The notes beneath the pieces are model-generated. The model was not told the origin of the DNA and did not search any database. It was given only the letters and a program-made list of their open reading frames with translations. Positions 23,982 through 37,162 of a stretch of DNA of 64,000 bases are shown here, one piece after another (position 1 is the first letter of the stretch; every line of letters begins with the position of its first letter). A program made the position numbers and the translations under genes. Source of the DNA: Meconema thalassinum (taxonomy: Eukaryota > Arthropoda > Insecta > Orthoptera > Tettigoniidae); contig CAMPQE020000051.1 in assembly GCA_946902985.2 (NCBI GenBank), positions 1,116,001 through 1,180,000 of the forward strand, read 5' to 3'.

Positions 23982-25179
23982 CTGCAGAGAAATTAATTGT
24001 TTTACAAACGCGTTCCTTTACATAGGTGGAAATAAATCATACACAGTTTTCCATCATTTTGAATACCATCCAAACACAATGCGACACACATGACCTAGAA
24101 AAGAAACATGAGACTTCACTGATTGCGAGACGGCTTTCTGAAGGAACAGATGAGCTGTCAACAATACGACACTCAATCGAGATCATGTTTATTCTTGAAC
24201 ATATTTTTCTTGTATGTCACTTGCTTCTTGTACAACTTAGGAATGAGTTTCAGTTGCGATGTTTTGTAGGATACTTTATACGGGATTTAGCTAGTGGGAT
24301 TTAATTTTATTAATTTAAATGGTGGATGTGGTTCCATCATAATTTATTATTTTTATTCTGGTTTGTTTGTCGGATGTTACTGAACGATGTGGAACGACAG
24401 GGGATTAGGCATCTACCGAAGATAGGAGCAATGTAACTAGATCTGATGAATAATTGACATTTGTATTTGCGTTGGAACTATTTTTGTACCATTTCTTAGC
24501 TTATATTTTAATGGCGTTTCGGAATATAGGACGTCTGGAGGTTAATTCGGACAGTAATGTAAGATGAAATTTAGTTTCATGACTTTTTATTTTGTAGTTA
24601 GCTTGTGGACTAAACACCAGATCCCCATTACAGAGTGAGCTAGGGATATTTTGTGAAGAAATCACTTATGGACACGAATTTTTATCTTAAAATGTGTGGT
24701 TATTTGTAGTAGAATTTGAACCTTCTGTTTATTAATTAGAATGTACTTCGACTAGCTTCATAACCACACCAAAAACCTGAGAGTAAAGGTCTCGTGTTGG
24801 GACCAGTTCAAATCCACGTGTGTTTGCTGGTGAAGGGATCTCACGAGGGTTGATTTGGCTTTCGACTCAAAGGTATCTCGGATCAATAAGGGCACAACAT
24901 ATTCGCCCTGTTCACTTGATCATTAAGCGCGCCTATATCTGAATCCTACGTCCGACTACGTAAAATCAAATTAAGCGAAGAGATTGCGAGCTGAGCTATT
25001 ACATGGAGAAAGATGCATGAGAGGGCTGTGGAAGGATCGAGTGACCTGTGAACTTCATCATACTCAAAAGAAGGAAACAAATATTTAAATAACAGTAGAC
25101 ACAAACAACACAATAAACTGAGTTGGAAATTTACTGCATGATATAAAACATTATCTACTAGGGAATAATAGACATGGCG

Positions 25180-25655
25180 GTGATATTTGTTGCTTTATGG
25201 GGCCTAACATCTAGGTTGTCGGCGCCAGTAACAAATATTTGGAATTATGTAGAAGGACATGGTGAAGGAGCAACCTGACTGGTCACAGAGGGAAGAAGCT
25301 GGAAACGCTTACTTATTACTGTACAGTACTTGTCGAACGCTAAAGAGCGTGAGTGCGGAGATTTTTTCATTGGACCGCATGCTACTGAAAGCTGTAAACA
25401 TTCATTAATATCATTTATAATACGCTGGAGAACATTTATTAGTAAGTGCGGAATTTGCAAGTAACGCGTCGAATATTTCACACTTTTTGGTGAATAAATG
25501 AAACACTTGCGAACTGTTAACCGCATGGTCAATCGTCGTGCTGTGTGTAATCGTGCTGCGAATTGCAAAGTTCAATACCAGAGCTAAAGAGGAGAAATTC
25601 TATTCTATAAAACTGTGTGTAATGTAACTTCGTTATTGAAGGCCATGGCGGCCTC
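25180..25655 (-). repeat. Interspersed element with LINE/SINE-type 3' tail (A copy)
   Basis: On the minus strand the sequence ends GTTACTGGCGCCGACAAC then CTAGATGTTAGGCCCC, the kind of 3' tail seen on abundant insect LINE/SINE families. The homologous B copy is 45115-45600, so the insertion pre-dates the duplication. A 107-codon open frame here is not conserved in B and has no domain. Confidence 0.5.
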
Positions 25656-25751
25656 GTAACTACAAAACCATAATGGTGGCCAAGCGAAGTTGCGACTTTC
25701 AAATAGACGTTTCTCGCGATTTAACCAACCAAACGCTATGAAACTTGGTAC

Positions 25752-26009
25752 TTACTTACTTACTTACATCGTTGGCCACACGAACCGAAGTCGGTTCATT
25801 GCCTCACTCTTTAGCTTCTTCCATTGGTCTCTGTTGCTAGCCATGTTCTCGTTGGCTCCCAGTGTCTCCAAGTCTCTCTTGACTCTATCCATCCACCTCA
25901 GTTTTGGTCTACCCAGGCGTCTCGTACCTTGTGGCTTCCCTTCTAGCACTGTCTTTACCATTTTCTCATCTCTTCTCAGGACATGTCCCAGCCATTCAAT
26001 TCATCTGCT
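25752..26009 (-). mobile_element. 5'-truncated LINE 3' end with target-site duplication
   Basis: A minus frame (25764-25961) gives the C-terminal tail of an RTE/CR1-type RT protein: GRPKLRWMDRVKRDLETLG followed by RDQWKKLKSEA. The 3' end carries a (GTAA)n tail, seen on the plus strand as TTACTTACTTAC. CTTGGTAC at 25744-25751 and again at 26010-26017 is a perfect 8-bp target-site duplication, and the flanks rejoin to the array consensus (compare CTTGATACGGTATATGC near 26711). It is a different family from the 18216 LINE. Confidence 0.9.
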
Positions 26010-27216
26010 CTTGGTACAGTATATGTTTATACTCTTTGCAATGCACTGACACCAAACTTTGTTCATTTGTTTAAATAACCTGAAGTTGGCGGCTGTGCGA
26101 AATATTTCACCGGCATTCTATATCTCTGAAACTATTACCGGTATCACCCTGACGTTTTGTACGGACATAAAGGGCATTACTGAAAGTTCATCTATGTGAC
26201 TCTCAAAAACCGGTTATCTACAAAACGAACATGGCGACCAAGTCAAAGTTGAAAGTTTTAAATAGACTTTTCTCGCAATTTAATGGTCCAAATGCAATGA
26301 AACTTCGTACAGCAAATGTTTATACACATTGTAACGCACTGGTATCTAATTTAGTTCAATTGATCACGTAACCTCAAGATGGCGGCTGTGCGAATTTCGA
26401 AAATTAAGTTTTATTTCTTGTGTTCTAATCAACATTTGTATAATGAACGTAAACAATAATCATCATTTAATAGTACATAACTCTATAGCCTACATGGCGA
26501 CCATCTGAAATATTTAGACGGTTCTCAGTATCTATTATTCTACTACAGCAATCAAACTGAAATTTTGTAAGTGTATAGAGGCTATAAGCATAAGTTCACT
26601 TAAGGGACGTTCAATAACCTCGCAAGCACAAATCCAACATGGTGGCATAGCGAAATTTAAATATTCAAATCGACGTTTCTTGCGTTTTAACCAACCGAGC
26701 GCAGGGAATCTTGATACGGTATATGCTTATACAAATTTCAATCGACTGGCATCTAATTCATTTAAATTACTTTCATAACCACAAGATGGCGTCTGAGCAA
26801 AATGTTTAAATCCCGCTTATATGTCTTGTGTCCTAATCATACGATTGAAGTTGAATAAAACACCTACACAATAATCTTCAAGTAATAGTACATAAATCTA
26901 AGGCCTATAATATATAAGTCCAACATGGGACCATCCAAAATATTTAGACGGTTCTCAATATCTACGAATCTATTACAGCAATCAAGCTGACAATTTGTTT
27001 GTTGATAGAGGCAATTAATATTAGTAGGATATATGAAAATAGGCTATTTATTTCTTCACGGAACCACTTGTTTCGATGTCAAACATCAATTCCACCAACG
27101 AGATAATCTATGCTAAATGTAAGAGTACAACTATTGGTTAGGCGCAACGGGGGATTTACTCTTTTAGCCTATTTTCATTGATAACAAAATGGGCTTATGA
27201 GATCACCTTTTGTCCT

Positions 27217-27250
27217 TGTGTGTGTGTGTGTGTGTGCGTATGTGTGTGCG
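27217..27250. repeat. GT/TG microsatellite
   Basis: About ten uninterrupted TG units followed by a short interrupted TG tract. Confidence 0.95.
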
Positions 27251-28769
27251 ATTCCCCCTTATAACTTCCAAATTGCTGGAGCGATTTCAATGAAACTCAG
27301 TGAGGTCATAGTACCATTTCGGTCTACCCCAAACGTGCTCTTCAAATTGCATACGTCTCACCAATCCAACATGTAACTATGTATCTTTCAAAAACCTATA
27401 ATGTACAAAACAAACATGGTGGCCAAGCGAAGATGAAACATTTGAATATACTTTTATCGAGATTTCACCATCCGGGCGCAGTAAAACTTGGTACGGAAAA
27501 TGCGTATAGAAACTTTTATCCACTGGCATCTAATTTATTTCAATTGTTTTCATAACCACAAGATGGCAACTGTGCATAATTTTAAAATCTCGATTTTATT
27601 TCATGTGTCCTAATCAAGCGATTGAAGTTTGAATACGTCACCTACACAATAATCTTCATGTAATAGTACATAACTCTGGGACCTACATATATAAAAATCC
27701 AACATGGCGACCATCCGAAATATTTAGACGGTTCTCAATATCTACGAATCCATTATAGCAATCAAACTGATTTTTTATTTTGATAGAGGCAATGAACATG
27801 AATAGGATATATGAAAATAGGCTGTATAATTCTTCACGGAACTACTTGTTTCATCTATAATCTGTCAAAGTCAATAACTTGAATTTTGTAACTTTGTGTC
27901 TAACTGTCCAATGGGTCAACTCTACTCATATCACTAGACTCTCAACCTCGAGCAATTAGATCAATGTTCAAGATTGAAAAAGCTTTGAAAATATGCAAAT
28001 ACTCAAACCGGAAATAGTTCACCATGTTTAGAAGAGTGTCGCTGGTATAGTTCGCTCAGCTATTTTCCTACTGTACCCATGGTACTGGTGCTGACTGGCA
28101 TAGAACCTGATACTCGAGAGAGGAAAAATCACGCATATGATTTTTCAGAGTCTCGAACCGAAGGTCTCTGAGGGGGGAAAACATCATAGAAACCAAGACC
28201 CACATAAAGAAAGATTATTTGTGTAATACCAGATTAATTCCAGTTATTTTGAAGGAATTATAAGCAATTTTTCACATAAAGAATGAAAGATTACTTCGGT
28301 AACATACAGGATTTTAAGCCAAGAGCAAAGTTTCGAGGGAAGCTGACGTTTGACTAATTACACTGGACGACTGGGCGGACCAGACTGTCACTAGCGGACT
28401 ATATCCTAGCGTCATAGGGGAGCAAGACAGAGAGTAATGATTCCAAAAATCCCCGAGACACAAGGGAAAGAATGTGGGATGGGAACCTCACCAAAAGAAA
28501 TAAATGGATTACCTGGAAAATATACATCCGAGAGAGTAGAAATAAACACCCAGATGAATGAAATCCTGAGAGGATAATTGTAGACCCAAGTAATATCAAA
28601 ATCGAAGCATATCAATCATTGAAGGGACAATTCACACAGAAATGCGGATGACAGCCCATTAGCGGAAGGGTAAAGGGGATTCCCTGTAGCATAGCATCAC
28701 CAAGCCATCACCAAAATCAATCAATATTAATTAATTGAGCGATCAAATCGCTTGCACGAAACTGGGGGC

Positions 28770-31100
28770 TGTAACTTCCGTGCAGAATTGGTCCAGATGA
28801 AGGCATTTCCAGCCTTGGAAACTGCAGTTATTAAGGAAAGGACGCTCTGTCGATCTGAAGGAACTACATTTTTGGAGGAAACCGTTAAATAGAGTAGGGA
28901 GACGTAGTGAAGTCAGTCAACTTGGAGAACTCATTCGGGGAGGTTGCTACCCGCGCGCTCGGAAATTGTAAACGACGCCACGCCAGCCAAGAGCAAAGTA
29001 TTCTTACAAATGTGGGAAATAATATTATAAAGTGAATTATAAAGTCTATTGAAGTATTCAGGCGTGAAGATGCTATTCTTCAGCACTGAAAATATTAGAC
29101 AAAGCTACGAGTACGCAGACGTCGTAAATATAATTAAAGCTAAGTAAAACTTAGAATTGGTAAAAACCGCGCAATAAGTCAAGCGAGTGTTAAATGAACA
29201 GTTAATTACACCAATTAAATGGGTAATGTTGTAATACGCGCAAGTCATGATCTAGTTATTTAACAATGGTTACACTCTATATCCATTAACGATAGATCAT
29301 GGGATGAAAGAATGTCACAGGCATTGTGATTTTATTCAAGCCAAAGACAATACATTGAGGATAGATGATGTGGAGAAACACTTAATCAATCGAGGATAGA
29401 CTCATTGTTGATGTAGGAGACACTAGCAGCCGTTGGACGAGTATTAGCCAGGAGGAACGCATTTGATAGAGACTTTCATTGAATTGAGATGTCGGAAATC
29501 GCGCCGCCTGCAACTCATATATCGCGCAGATGGGAAGCCAAAGAAGGCAACCGTGTGAAAAGTGCATTGTAATATAAATTTAGCGTATTTCCGTGTTAAC
29601 ATAATGTGTTGTATGATAAAATAATGTGTAAAAATGAGTGAGAATGGTAAAGTGATAATGTATCTTACCAAAGTGAAATGTGTAGTGAATCAACAAGGAA
29701 TATATAACGTAATCACCATGTTGCATCAGTAAATGCAATGATGGTGGGTTACGTGCTGTATTGTTGGATTCGACCACCGGATCGTAAGAATGTGAGTACC
29801 ATTTCAATGATGTAATGTAGAAATTAAGCACACCATGCGTCTACGTCAAAATAAGGTAAAATAGGCATTTGAAGTAATGTCTGTACGAGTTTGCACTCCT
29901 CGTCAGTACCGTAGAGTATTTGCAAATTGAGAATGATTTGGCTTACGACTGATTTGCGTAAGACCAAAATAAATCTAATGTTAAAGTTAATAATTAACTT
30001 TAGCAAGGGTCAAAGTCGAAAGAAATAAATATTCAGCATGTTTGCATGTAATGATAAAATTGCGTCAAATCCCAAGTAATTGCAAGGTAAAATTATAGTG
30101 TAAGATTGATATCATAATGTGTCAGCAATTAATGTCACACATATTAAAATGTAAGAAATGTATTGAATCACGCAGTAAGCGTTGTAACGCCAAGAGCCAG
30201 TAAATATACCAGTAAAACACACACCAATATAACGAGGGACGATGTGAAATCGTTAAGCGCACTAGATGAAAGGGAAACTGAATTGTCATATGATCTGAGA
30301 TAAACCAACAGACCTAGTTGTTTGTGCCGCTTATATGCGAGCCATTTAAAGTGAAGACAAGATGATTACCTTAATTAATGCAAGGAACGTTCTCTAGGAC
30401 ATTGTCAGGACAATACGGGCTATTCTACGAAGGGTTGTATTGAAGTATAGCCAAGGGCATACAGTTGTATTGACGATAGCGGATGGAGACAGACATGGCG
30501 TCTGGACTGCCATACCAGCATCGTAAGGGCCATTGAGGAATAACTTTGCCACATCAATTAGCTACTCCATGAAGTGATCCGCACAGTGAGGCGAGACACC
30601 ATTTGTACGGAAGGGTCAGTCGACACCTTGCCGAGACTTCGTGCGTGAGGGCGGCGAGCAGTAAGACCACTATTCCACGCCATTTTAAAGCCGTATTTCG
30701 TTCCCCAGGACTTTGTGCCTACCAGAAACCCATTCCTTTGCTTTTATATTTTATTGAGCCATGTGGAGCCAATTAATGTTACCCTATTGATAGGAGTTTA
30801 AATACTTGGATATCCAGATTATAAGAGATGACACAGTTAACGCCTTGTATTGAGAAGTGAGAGTGGAACAGTAAGGATCTTGTTGATGATTGTGTAAATG
30901 AGTAATGAGACAGCTGGAGGAGGGGAGTGCTGGCCGGCGAAGGGTCGAGCCAGGCAGTCATCTTGTTTCAGGCGAGTCAGGTATAAAGCCATTGTATGCA
31001 CGACGGGTGGTAGGTTTACGACCAACCCTATTGTAAGTGTACTGGATACTGTAATATAAAATTCTGGCATTGTTTAATAATGAGAAATTGATTGTTCTGA
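28770..31100 (+). repeat. Possible LTR-like sequence
   Basis: ACTGGGGGC at 28761-28769 resembles a polypurine tract and is followed by TGTAACTTCCG, a plausible LTR 5' end. No gene, second LTR or pol sequence is visible, and the end is arbitrary. The rest of 28000-32330 has no supported gene. Confidence 0.3.
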
Positions 31101-32032
31101 CCACAGAAATCAATTGTTAGCATTCTGAGGATGTTGAATCCGTCTTTTAATTGTTGAAATCGAATGATATTTAGCAAAGTTAGTGTTCCTAACACTGTAA
31201 CTGCGCTAAAACCACTGACACATTATTTGAGACATAACACCCAGTTCAAAATGCATATTTGCATACAGGTACGCCAGATATGGATTTGATGCAAGCATAA
31301 ATGTAAATCGACTTAGATTTGACCGACACAAGACGGATGGTGATACTATAGCTAACTAGCATTGTTTATGTAGTGTAGAAAGGTACTACGTTCGCGTTTG
31401 TGGAGAGGGTGGAGGAAGTTTATTGTTACACAGGAGTAAAGTAAATTGTTGTAGAAGTAACCAAACACAACAATGGCTAACGCATTGTTGAACCATAAAG
31501 TAGAAATAAATGTTCCATGAGCAATATGGTTAGCCAGGTTAAATCAAGTACTGTATCATTCAATAATATTGAAGTACTATTTGTGTACAGTTGATGTCAA
31601 GTTTATTTGATTTGTTTTGCTTATTTGGTTATTATTATTATTAAGTGATGTGCATGAAATATGAACGTTCGTCGGACGACAAGAATGTTTTTACGTAAAT
31701 GGAAGTTAAATAGTGCAAGTATAGGATAAGGTGTATTGAGACACCAAATATAGACTCATGAACTCACAAGAAGAGATGTGTTGCAGCATGCCTGAGGAGA
31801 TCAGATTGCGATCTCAGCTGCTGGGCACAGCTGATGCAAATTAGGAGTCAGTGTCCCTTTGTAATTATCATCTGTGTGCTCCAAATTTAATTTGCTTGTA
31901 TTTGGGAGTAATTTTAAATGTAATTGATGTTTTTCTTGTTGTTTTATATTGCCATGACTTAAATTAAATACAGTTATTTTAGGAATCTGTTTAATTTTCT
32001 TGTAGAGTAGTACCTGGTAGTATTCAGATCCT

Positions 32033-32108
32033 GAACATGTATTCGCACTGTAGGGAGACGCACCACACCTCGAAAGGGCAGAGCAAGTCGGGATGTGAAT
32101 ACATGTTC
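32033..32108. repeat. 12-bp perfect inverted repeat, 52-bp spacer
   Basis: GAACATGTATTC at 32033-32044 and GAATACATGTTC at 32097-32108 are exact reverse complements. Function unknown. Confidence 0.85.
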
Positions 32109-32334
32109 TCCACATGATGTCAGATGGGTACACTACCAAGGGTCGTTATCAATCTATGCATCGTGATATCTGTGTTTTCATAATCAAGACTGTGTATAAT
32201 CTCGCTAAAACTCTTAATACTTATCTTGTGAGGGATTTAGATTTTCTTTTTTAACACAACAATCATTTATTTTCATATAAGCTTTGAGCTGCTTTGAGAT
32301 TACCTTAATCCTACGCTTCTGCTGACTAATACTA

Positions 32335-33400
32335 GTATTTGCCTCACTGGGCTGTCGTTACATTATCTTGTAAATTACTCGAGTCAAAAATTTAGAAGCA
32401 TGAATCATGAAATTCATTGCAATGACAATCTTCCCATCCGTCAGCTACTTTGCTAGGTTTAGGCATAATATTATACTTCCGGAAAAAAAAATTATGTCAC
32501 CCTCGATATGCCTGTCAAAAATTCCAACATAAATATAAGAGAAATCAACTGATGAGATTCTGTGCCCCTATACAATGTAGCAACTTAAGGATATCACCTA
32601 TGTTTGCTGGTTCATAAACACATAGGCCTTCTAGTGGCCAATCAAAATCAGTCCCTATATTAAATCTCGTTTGCCTGGAGAGGAAGAGGGAGACGCGTAA
32701 AAAAAACTTTGTGGGTGAATGGCGAGGGAATCGAACCCACCTCTTCTCAAATTTGCCTCAACAGGCTGAGTGTACCCCGATTCAGCGCTCCGACCAGAAT
32801 TACAACTCAAGGCAGTGCCAGAAATTGAATCCCAACTTCCGAAGCGACACACAAATCTGCTAACCGATACATCATGAGCTAGTCTTGTTGACCTCAACAC
32901 AGTAGGCTCAATTATGCTTCTTGCCTTACATTTCGCGTTTTTGTTTTCCATTTTGTTATCCATTGATTCTAATATACCCTGAGTGACCACCTAGTCTGTC
33001 TACGCTTATTATCTTTCCACAGATGTTGTTGTATTATTTCCTAAAGTTCACATTGTTGTTCCTCTTTGTACCATATAAATCATAACAACCGGATTGTCGT
33101 CAGAGTTAATGTTGGCCCCAAAGCCTTTTTTTTTTTTGCAATCAAAAGCAAGGTTTTGGAAAATCAGCTTGATCATAACGAAGTCAATTTAAGAGCTTCA
33201 TATTCCTTTTGGTCTCGTTGGCAATAAAGTTACGTTTATAGTTTCCCGTTGCTTGCAGCAGAGCCTAGATTAAATATTATTTGACTATTGTTAATAATGT
33301 CAGCACCATCTCAGGGACAAGTAAATCAAGGCTAATTCTGTATTGCTGCTCCCCTTCAGAATAATGTATTAAAAACGAACCAATTACGTATCACGTCAGT
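32335..33400 (-). pseudogene. Old, decayed copy of the 18216-21191 RTE-like LINE
   Basis: Pieces align in order with the intact LINE: about 32365-32480 with 19410-19520, 32620-32672 with 19690-19720, 32945-32985 with 20070-20108, 33075-33200 with 20340-20455, and 33240-33390 with 21240-21370. The frame is destroyed by indels and internal deletions, and a tRNA-like SINE occupies about 32675-32930. Confidence 0.75.
32675..32930 (-). mobile_element. tRNA-derived SINE inserted in LINE relic
   Basis: GGGAATCGAACCC at about 32728 is the reverse complement of a pol III B box (GGGTTCGATTCCC). The segment interrupts otherwise alignable LINE sequence. Exact ends and target duplication were not resolved. 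Confidence 0.55.
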
Positions 33401-33784
33401 TCTACTATTAGCACACATACTTCACCTCCAACGTTAGCTAAACCATATCGCACAGAAGAGAAAGTGACGTGACTTGTGGAGTTTGTATCGTCCAGCCGCT
33501 AAAAGGCTCTAGCGTCGGCTGTCGCTGAGTGCGGACGATATAAATACCAGCAGTTGTCTGCTTCCAACCCCTAGTATTAGACAATATGACCCAACATAAA
33601 TTTATCCACACTGAGTATATAAAACGATGACGTATGTTGAGTAACATCAGGTTTTGATTTGAAGATGAGTAAATACAATACATTCTGGTTGTTTAATGAT
33701 GATTCATTTAAGTGCTTTACGATATCATGGTCAACGAGCCCCTTGTACTTATCCCATTGTGATGGCTAAACTAGTGTATTTGTA

Positions 33785-33905
33785 ATTGGGGCAAAGGTTA
33801 GGGTAGGAGGCGGCCGTGATCTGAATTTAGGTACCATCACACCAATTGCTTGGAGTAGAAGTGGGGAAACAATGAAACACCACTTTTAGAATGGCGGGGG
33901 TTCTG
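33785..33905 (-). mobile_element. SINE body fragment
   Basis: GGCGGCCGTGATCTGAATTTAGG... then GGAGTAGAAGTGGGGAAAC aligns with 62400-62470 (GCAGCCGTGGCCTTAAGCTAGG... GGAGTAGAAGTGGGAAAC). Same family, minus orientation, no B box preserved. Confidence 0.6.
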
Positions 33906-34608
33906 CCACACAAGGTTCAGTATATTGTATTACAACAGTGATTCTGTACCGTACTGAATAAGAGAGTAATGGTTGTATTGTAATGAGTGGTTTTGTACTG
34001 TACCAACCGTATTTCAACTCATTGTCTGTATATACCTGATTATATTTTTCTGTATAATATATTATTTTGTGGCTTAGATTACTGGTGATTGACCATTGAT
34101 GAGGTTGCTACAAGTAGAACCATCGGGTGAGAAGAAATCTGTTTACATTCACAGATTTAGGTGAAACAGCAACAGAAGACAGATGGGATTGAAAACAAAT
34201 CCCCTGGATACAGGAACACAATAGGGGAAGTTCGAAGTAGCGGATTTTCATTTACAAACTCACATCACAGAACCTTTCTTAACACGTGATAGGGTTTTCC
34301 ACACATCAGAAACAGTTCCAATCACAAATAGCTTATCGGTGCGTAATTCATATCCTCATAAACATCCATACTGGATACCATATATATATACTGAAATACT
34401 TTGTACAGTGAAAACTCTGAATGAGAATGATTAGTTTTAGGGCTGCTAAATAAAACCTTAACATCATTATCCACTTGTGTCAGACAATAACACAAATAAA
34501 TATATTGAATGACAAATATAAAAAGAGGAAAAAATATTCAAAGCTAACAATTTTTTAGTTTACATTCGCAAATGAACAATATTTCTCCTTATTTTGTTGT
34601 CTACTTAC

Positions 34609-34667
34609 TCATTTGGATGACTTCTATTTGCATCCCTCTCACCATCATGGGTTTCTTCTTTTATAAC
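34609..34667 (-). CDS. Candidate 59-nt host exon, block B copy
   Basis: Minus strand: GTCGCTAG acceptor, 59 open bases, GTAAGTAG donor, exactly as in the A copy at 13958-14016. It reads VIKEETHDGE then RDANRSHPN, phase 0 to 2. Six of 59 bases differ from A, all within the middle; both splice sites are identical. In the gene model it would lie downstream of the 41012-41128 exon. Expression is not shown by sequence. Confidence 0.5.
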
Positions 34668-34724
34668 CTAGCGACAAAAATAAATCATTAATTTCTGAGG
34701 TATTAACTTACGCTTCTACACAAC

Positions 34725-36225
34725 AAATAATGTAACTTTACAGCACAGCTCAACAGGAAGTCAAGATATACTAGCTATTGCACTGACTGAAATTACTTTC
34801 TTGATTTAATTAGTAAGTTATTGAGGCTTTAAGGCACGGAACAACGAGGTTTTCTGCCCCTACATTCTCATTCTCCAGCGTATCTTGCTGCATTATACAA
34901 GTCTTATCTTAAAAAAGCCACCCTTCCTTCATAGGTCTATGATAGAAAATATGGTGAACAGTGCAATAAAGGAAGTAATAGGTTTAAGGGCTGAAGAAAT
35001 AATATGTAATAAGCAATTTCTAGCAGTAAGACTATAAGGGGCTAATTCAACCTCTTGTCCCATTTCAGTCTCACAGGTCACTTACAAGACTTGTGTCTTA
35101 GCCCTCAACAGTTCTACCTGACAGCTTTTAAGAATGAACGTAAAAAATCACTCACTTTATGTCATATAAGAAATATTCTACATGAATATTTTCAACAACA
35201 ACAAAAACACAACAGAATTTATGATTATGGCTGCTACATTTGTAAAAACTTCGAGTAAGCCAATTGCATTATGCGCAACTGGATAGAGCGTTGTGTAGAC
35301 TATATAACATACATTTTGCCAGTTCATAACGCTTCTACTGCAAGCAGTAGACCGACTGTATTTACATTATATATCAACAGTAGTTATTAGAGTTACTGCG
35401 GTACTGCGAAACAGTATAGATGTTCTAGAAATAAACTTTCCATTTGCCCGGGCTGCCAACAAAGATGAAATGTAATGCGATACGCCATCATGTGTTTCCT
35501 TCTTAAAGCTGGCCCAGGTGGTGTTTAGGCCTCCCGGTTGGATTTATTAGGAAACCTTTCTTGATCTTGGCGGCAATCATCTCCAGTCACCTTAAACTGC
35601 GATATATGATATGACGCCGACTTACTATTGGACGATATATCCTTTCTTGTGACAACAATGCAGGGCATGATTTTATGGTGCCGGGATATCATCGTTGCAA
35701 AACTGGAAAAGATTCAAGGAAATGAGCCAGTGTTTCTATCTCCCAGAGGAATCGCCGGTAGAGTTTAACAGACAAAGGAATGCCTGGAGCAATTCTGACT
35801 GCAGTGATATTGACTTCCATTTCAATAGCTTCGCTCCAACTCATTGCCTATTTCAAAAGCTATCATAAATGTAGTCGGTATCTTAAAAAAATGGCTTGAG
35901 GAAAGGATCTGAGCATATTTAAAATATCACAAAACTTCAAGATCCAGGCCAAGTGGTCAGGGTACTTCCCCGCTCTGAAGACTACTGGGTTTGAAACCGA
36001 CCGTCGGTTTTTAATGAAACGGTTTAGTATATTTTCTCATTTATTGTGCCAGGCGAATGCGGGATTGTACGTCTTAATAAGCCACGGACACTTCTAACCA
36101 ACTCTTCACCATATTTCATTCTGATTAAACAGTACATAGAGGTAACAAAGTGGGTTTAATATAAAAACATCAACGTACGTATTGAGAAATATCACACTTG
36201 ATGGATCACTGACGGCAAAGCACAA
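34725..36225. other. B-specific insertion, no gene seen
   Basis: No counterpart in block A. A GGCTTTAAGGCACGGAAC...TCTGCCCC motif near 34825-34862 resembles LINE/SINE 3' tails seen elsewhere in the window, and GCGCAACTGGATAGAGCG near 35273 looks like a pol III A-box region. Nothing coding is supported. Confidence 0.45.
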
Positions 36226-37162
36226 AAACAACACACAGGAAACATCAATAAACAGAAACATGTTAACGTTTGCTGGGAGAGTCACTTCTACACAAGATGT
36301 TTGTTCTCATAAACTCCGGCTGTAAGAAAGAACTGTTGCCCCAACACTGTGGAAACGGGAATAATAAGGGTAGAAATACTTACACACCCCTTAATCAGTT
36401 ATAAGAAATGTAAAATACAGTAATAAAGATTTCTCAGTGTTAACATACAAATAAAAGTGAAGCTGATATATATCGACGGTGAACATGAAAAGCCTTAAAA
36501 GCCACCTTTCTGCACCTATCCATTCTCTTCCCTGATTAGGGGGCTTAACTCTCAGCTTGAAGTGGATATACATTCCCTTTGAACTTCATATTTATAAATC
36601 AATGTCGTCTGCTTAACCATATTTATCTCAGTAATCGGCAGGAACGTGTTGTGCCCCTTAGTCTATGATTTAAGAACGAGGCCAAATACTTGACAAAATT
36701 AAACATTTGATATTAGGCAACATTTGAATCAATATTATGCTCGACTACTAATTACATGAAGAAGTTTTAATTACAAGCAAAAGTGTTCACTCCAAACAGT
36801 GAGGTAGAATTTCACAATACAAGTTGACAAGGGAGACTGGAAAAATAGGTCACCTATACATAAGATGAAGGCCAGGACAGCAGAGTTGCGGACCAAGCAC
36901 TCCTTGGCAGGTGTCGGTTCGGTGAATCCCCAGCCTACAGAAATCCATGGGGCGCGTCATAGAACAGCGAAGACACGCCCATTTATATGACGAATTACAG
37001 AAATATAGTGACTCTATGGAAAATATGGTACTTGAAGGGAACTATTAATATACAGGCAAAAATTATGAAGTCATTTGTTCGTGTAAAACACCATGTAAAC
37101 AGAATATTTTATGTAGAACACAATATCAATGCGCGAGGAGAACAAACGACATTGGAGAATCC

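Larger units (their letters stand above)
13640..25660. repeat. Segmental duplication, block A
   Basis: Successive pieces align in the same order and orientation with 34255-45605: 13640-14080 with 34260-34720, 14175-15075 with 36786-37690, 22405-23450 with 37700-38890, 23455-24310 with 40610-41465, and 24320-25655 with 44300-45605. Indels mark insertions private to one copy. Each copy carries the same two candidate exons. Inferred by eye; identity looks about 80-92% depending on the piece. Confidence 0.88.
25660..27990. repeat. Degenerate tandem array, units about 0.3-0.8 kb
   Basis: Landmarks recur: TATTTAGACGGTTCTCA at about 26512, 26939 and 27720; the AACATGGCG/ACCAAGCGAAG type start at about 25675, 26229, 26637 and 27413; CTGGCATCTAAT or CTGGTATCTAAT at about 26338, 26746 and 27522; and GATATATGAAAATAGGCT at about 27028 and 27806. 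Units differ in length through internal deletions. One is interrupted by a LINE (25752-26009) and another region contains a GT repeat. Confidence 0.85.

Noticed and set aside
25245..25568. 107-codon minus frame as a host protein
   Set aside because: The block B equivalent (45111-45323) is not collinear in protein, and the sequence ends in a LINE/SINE tail.
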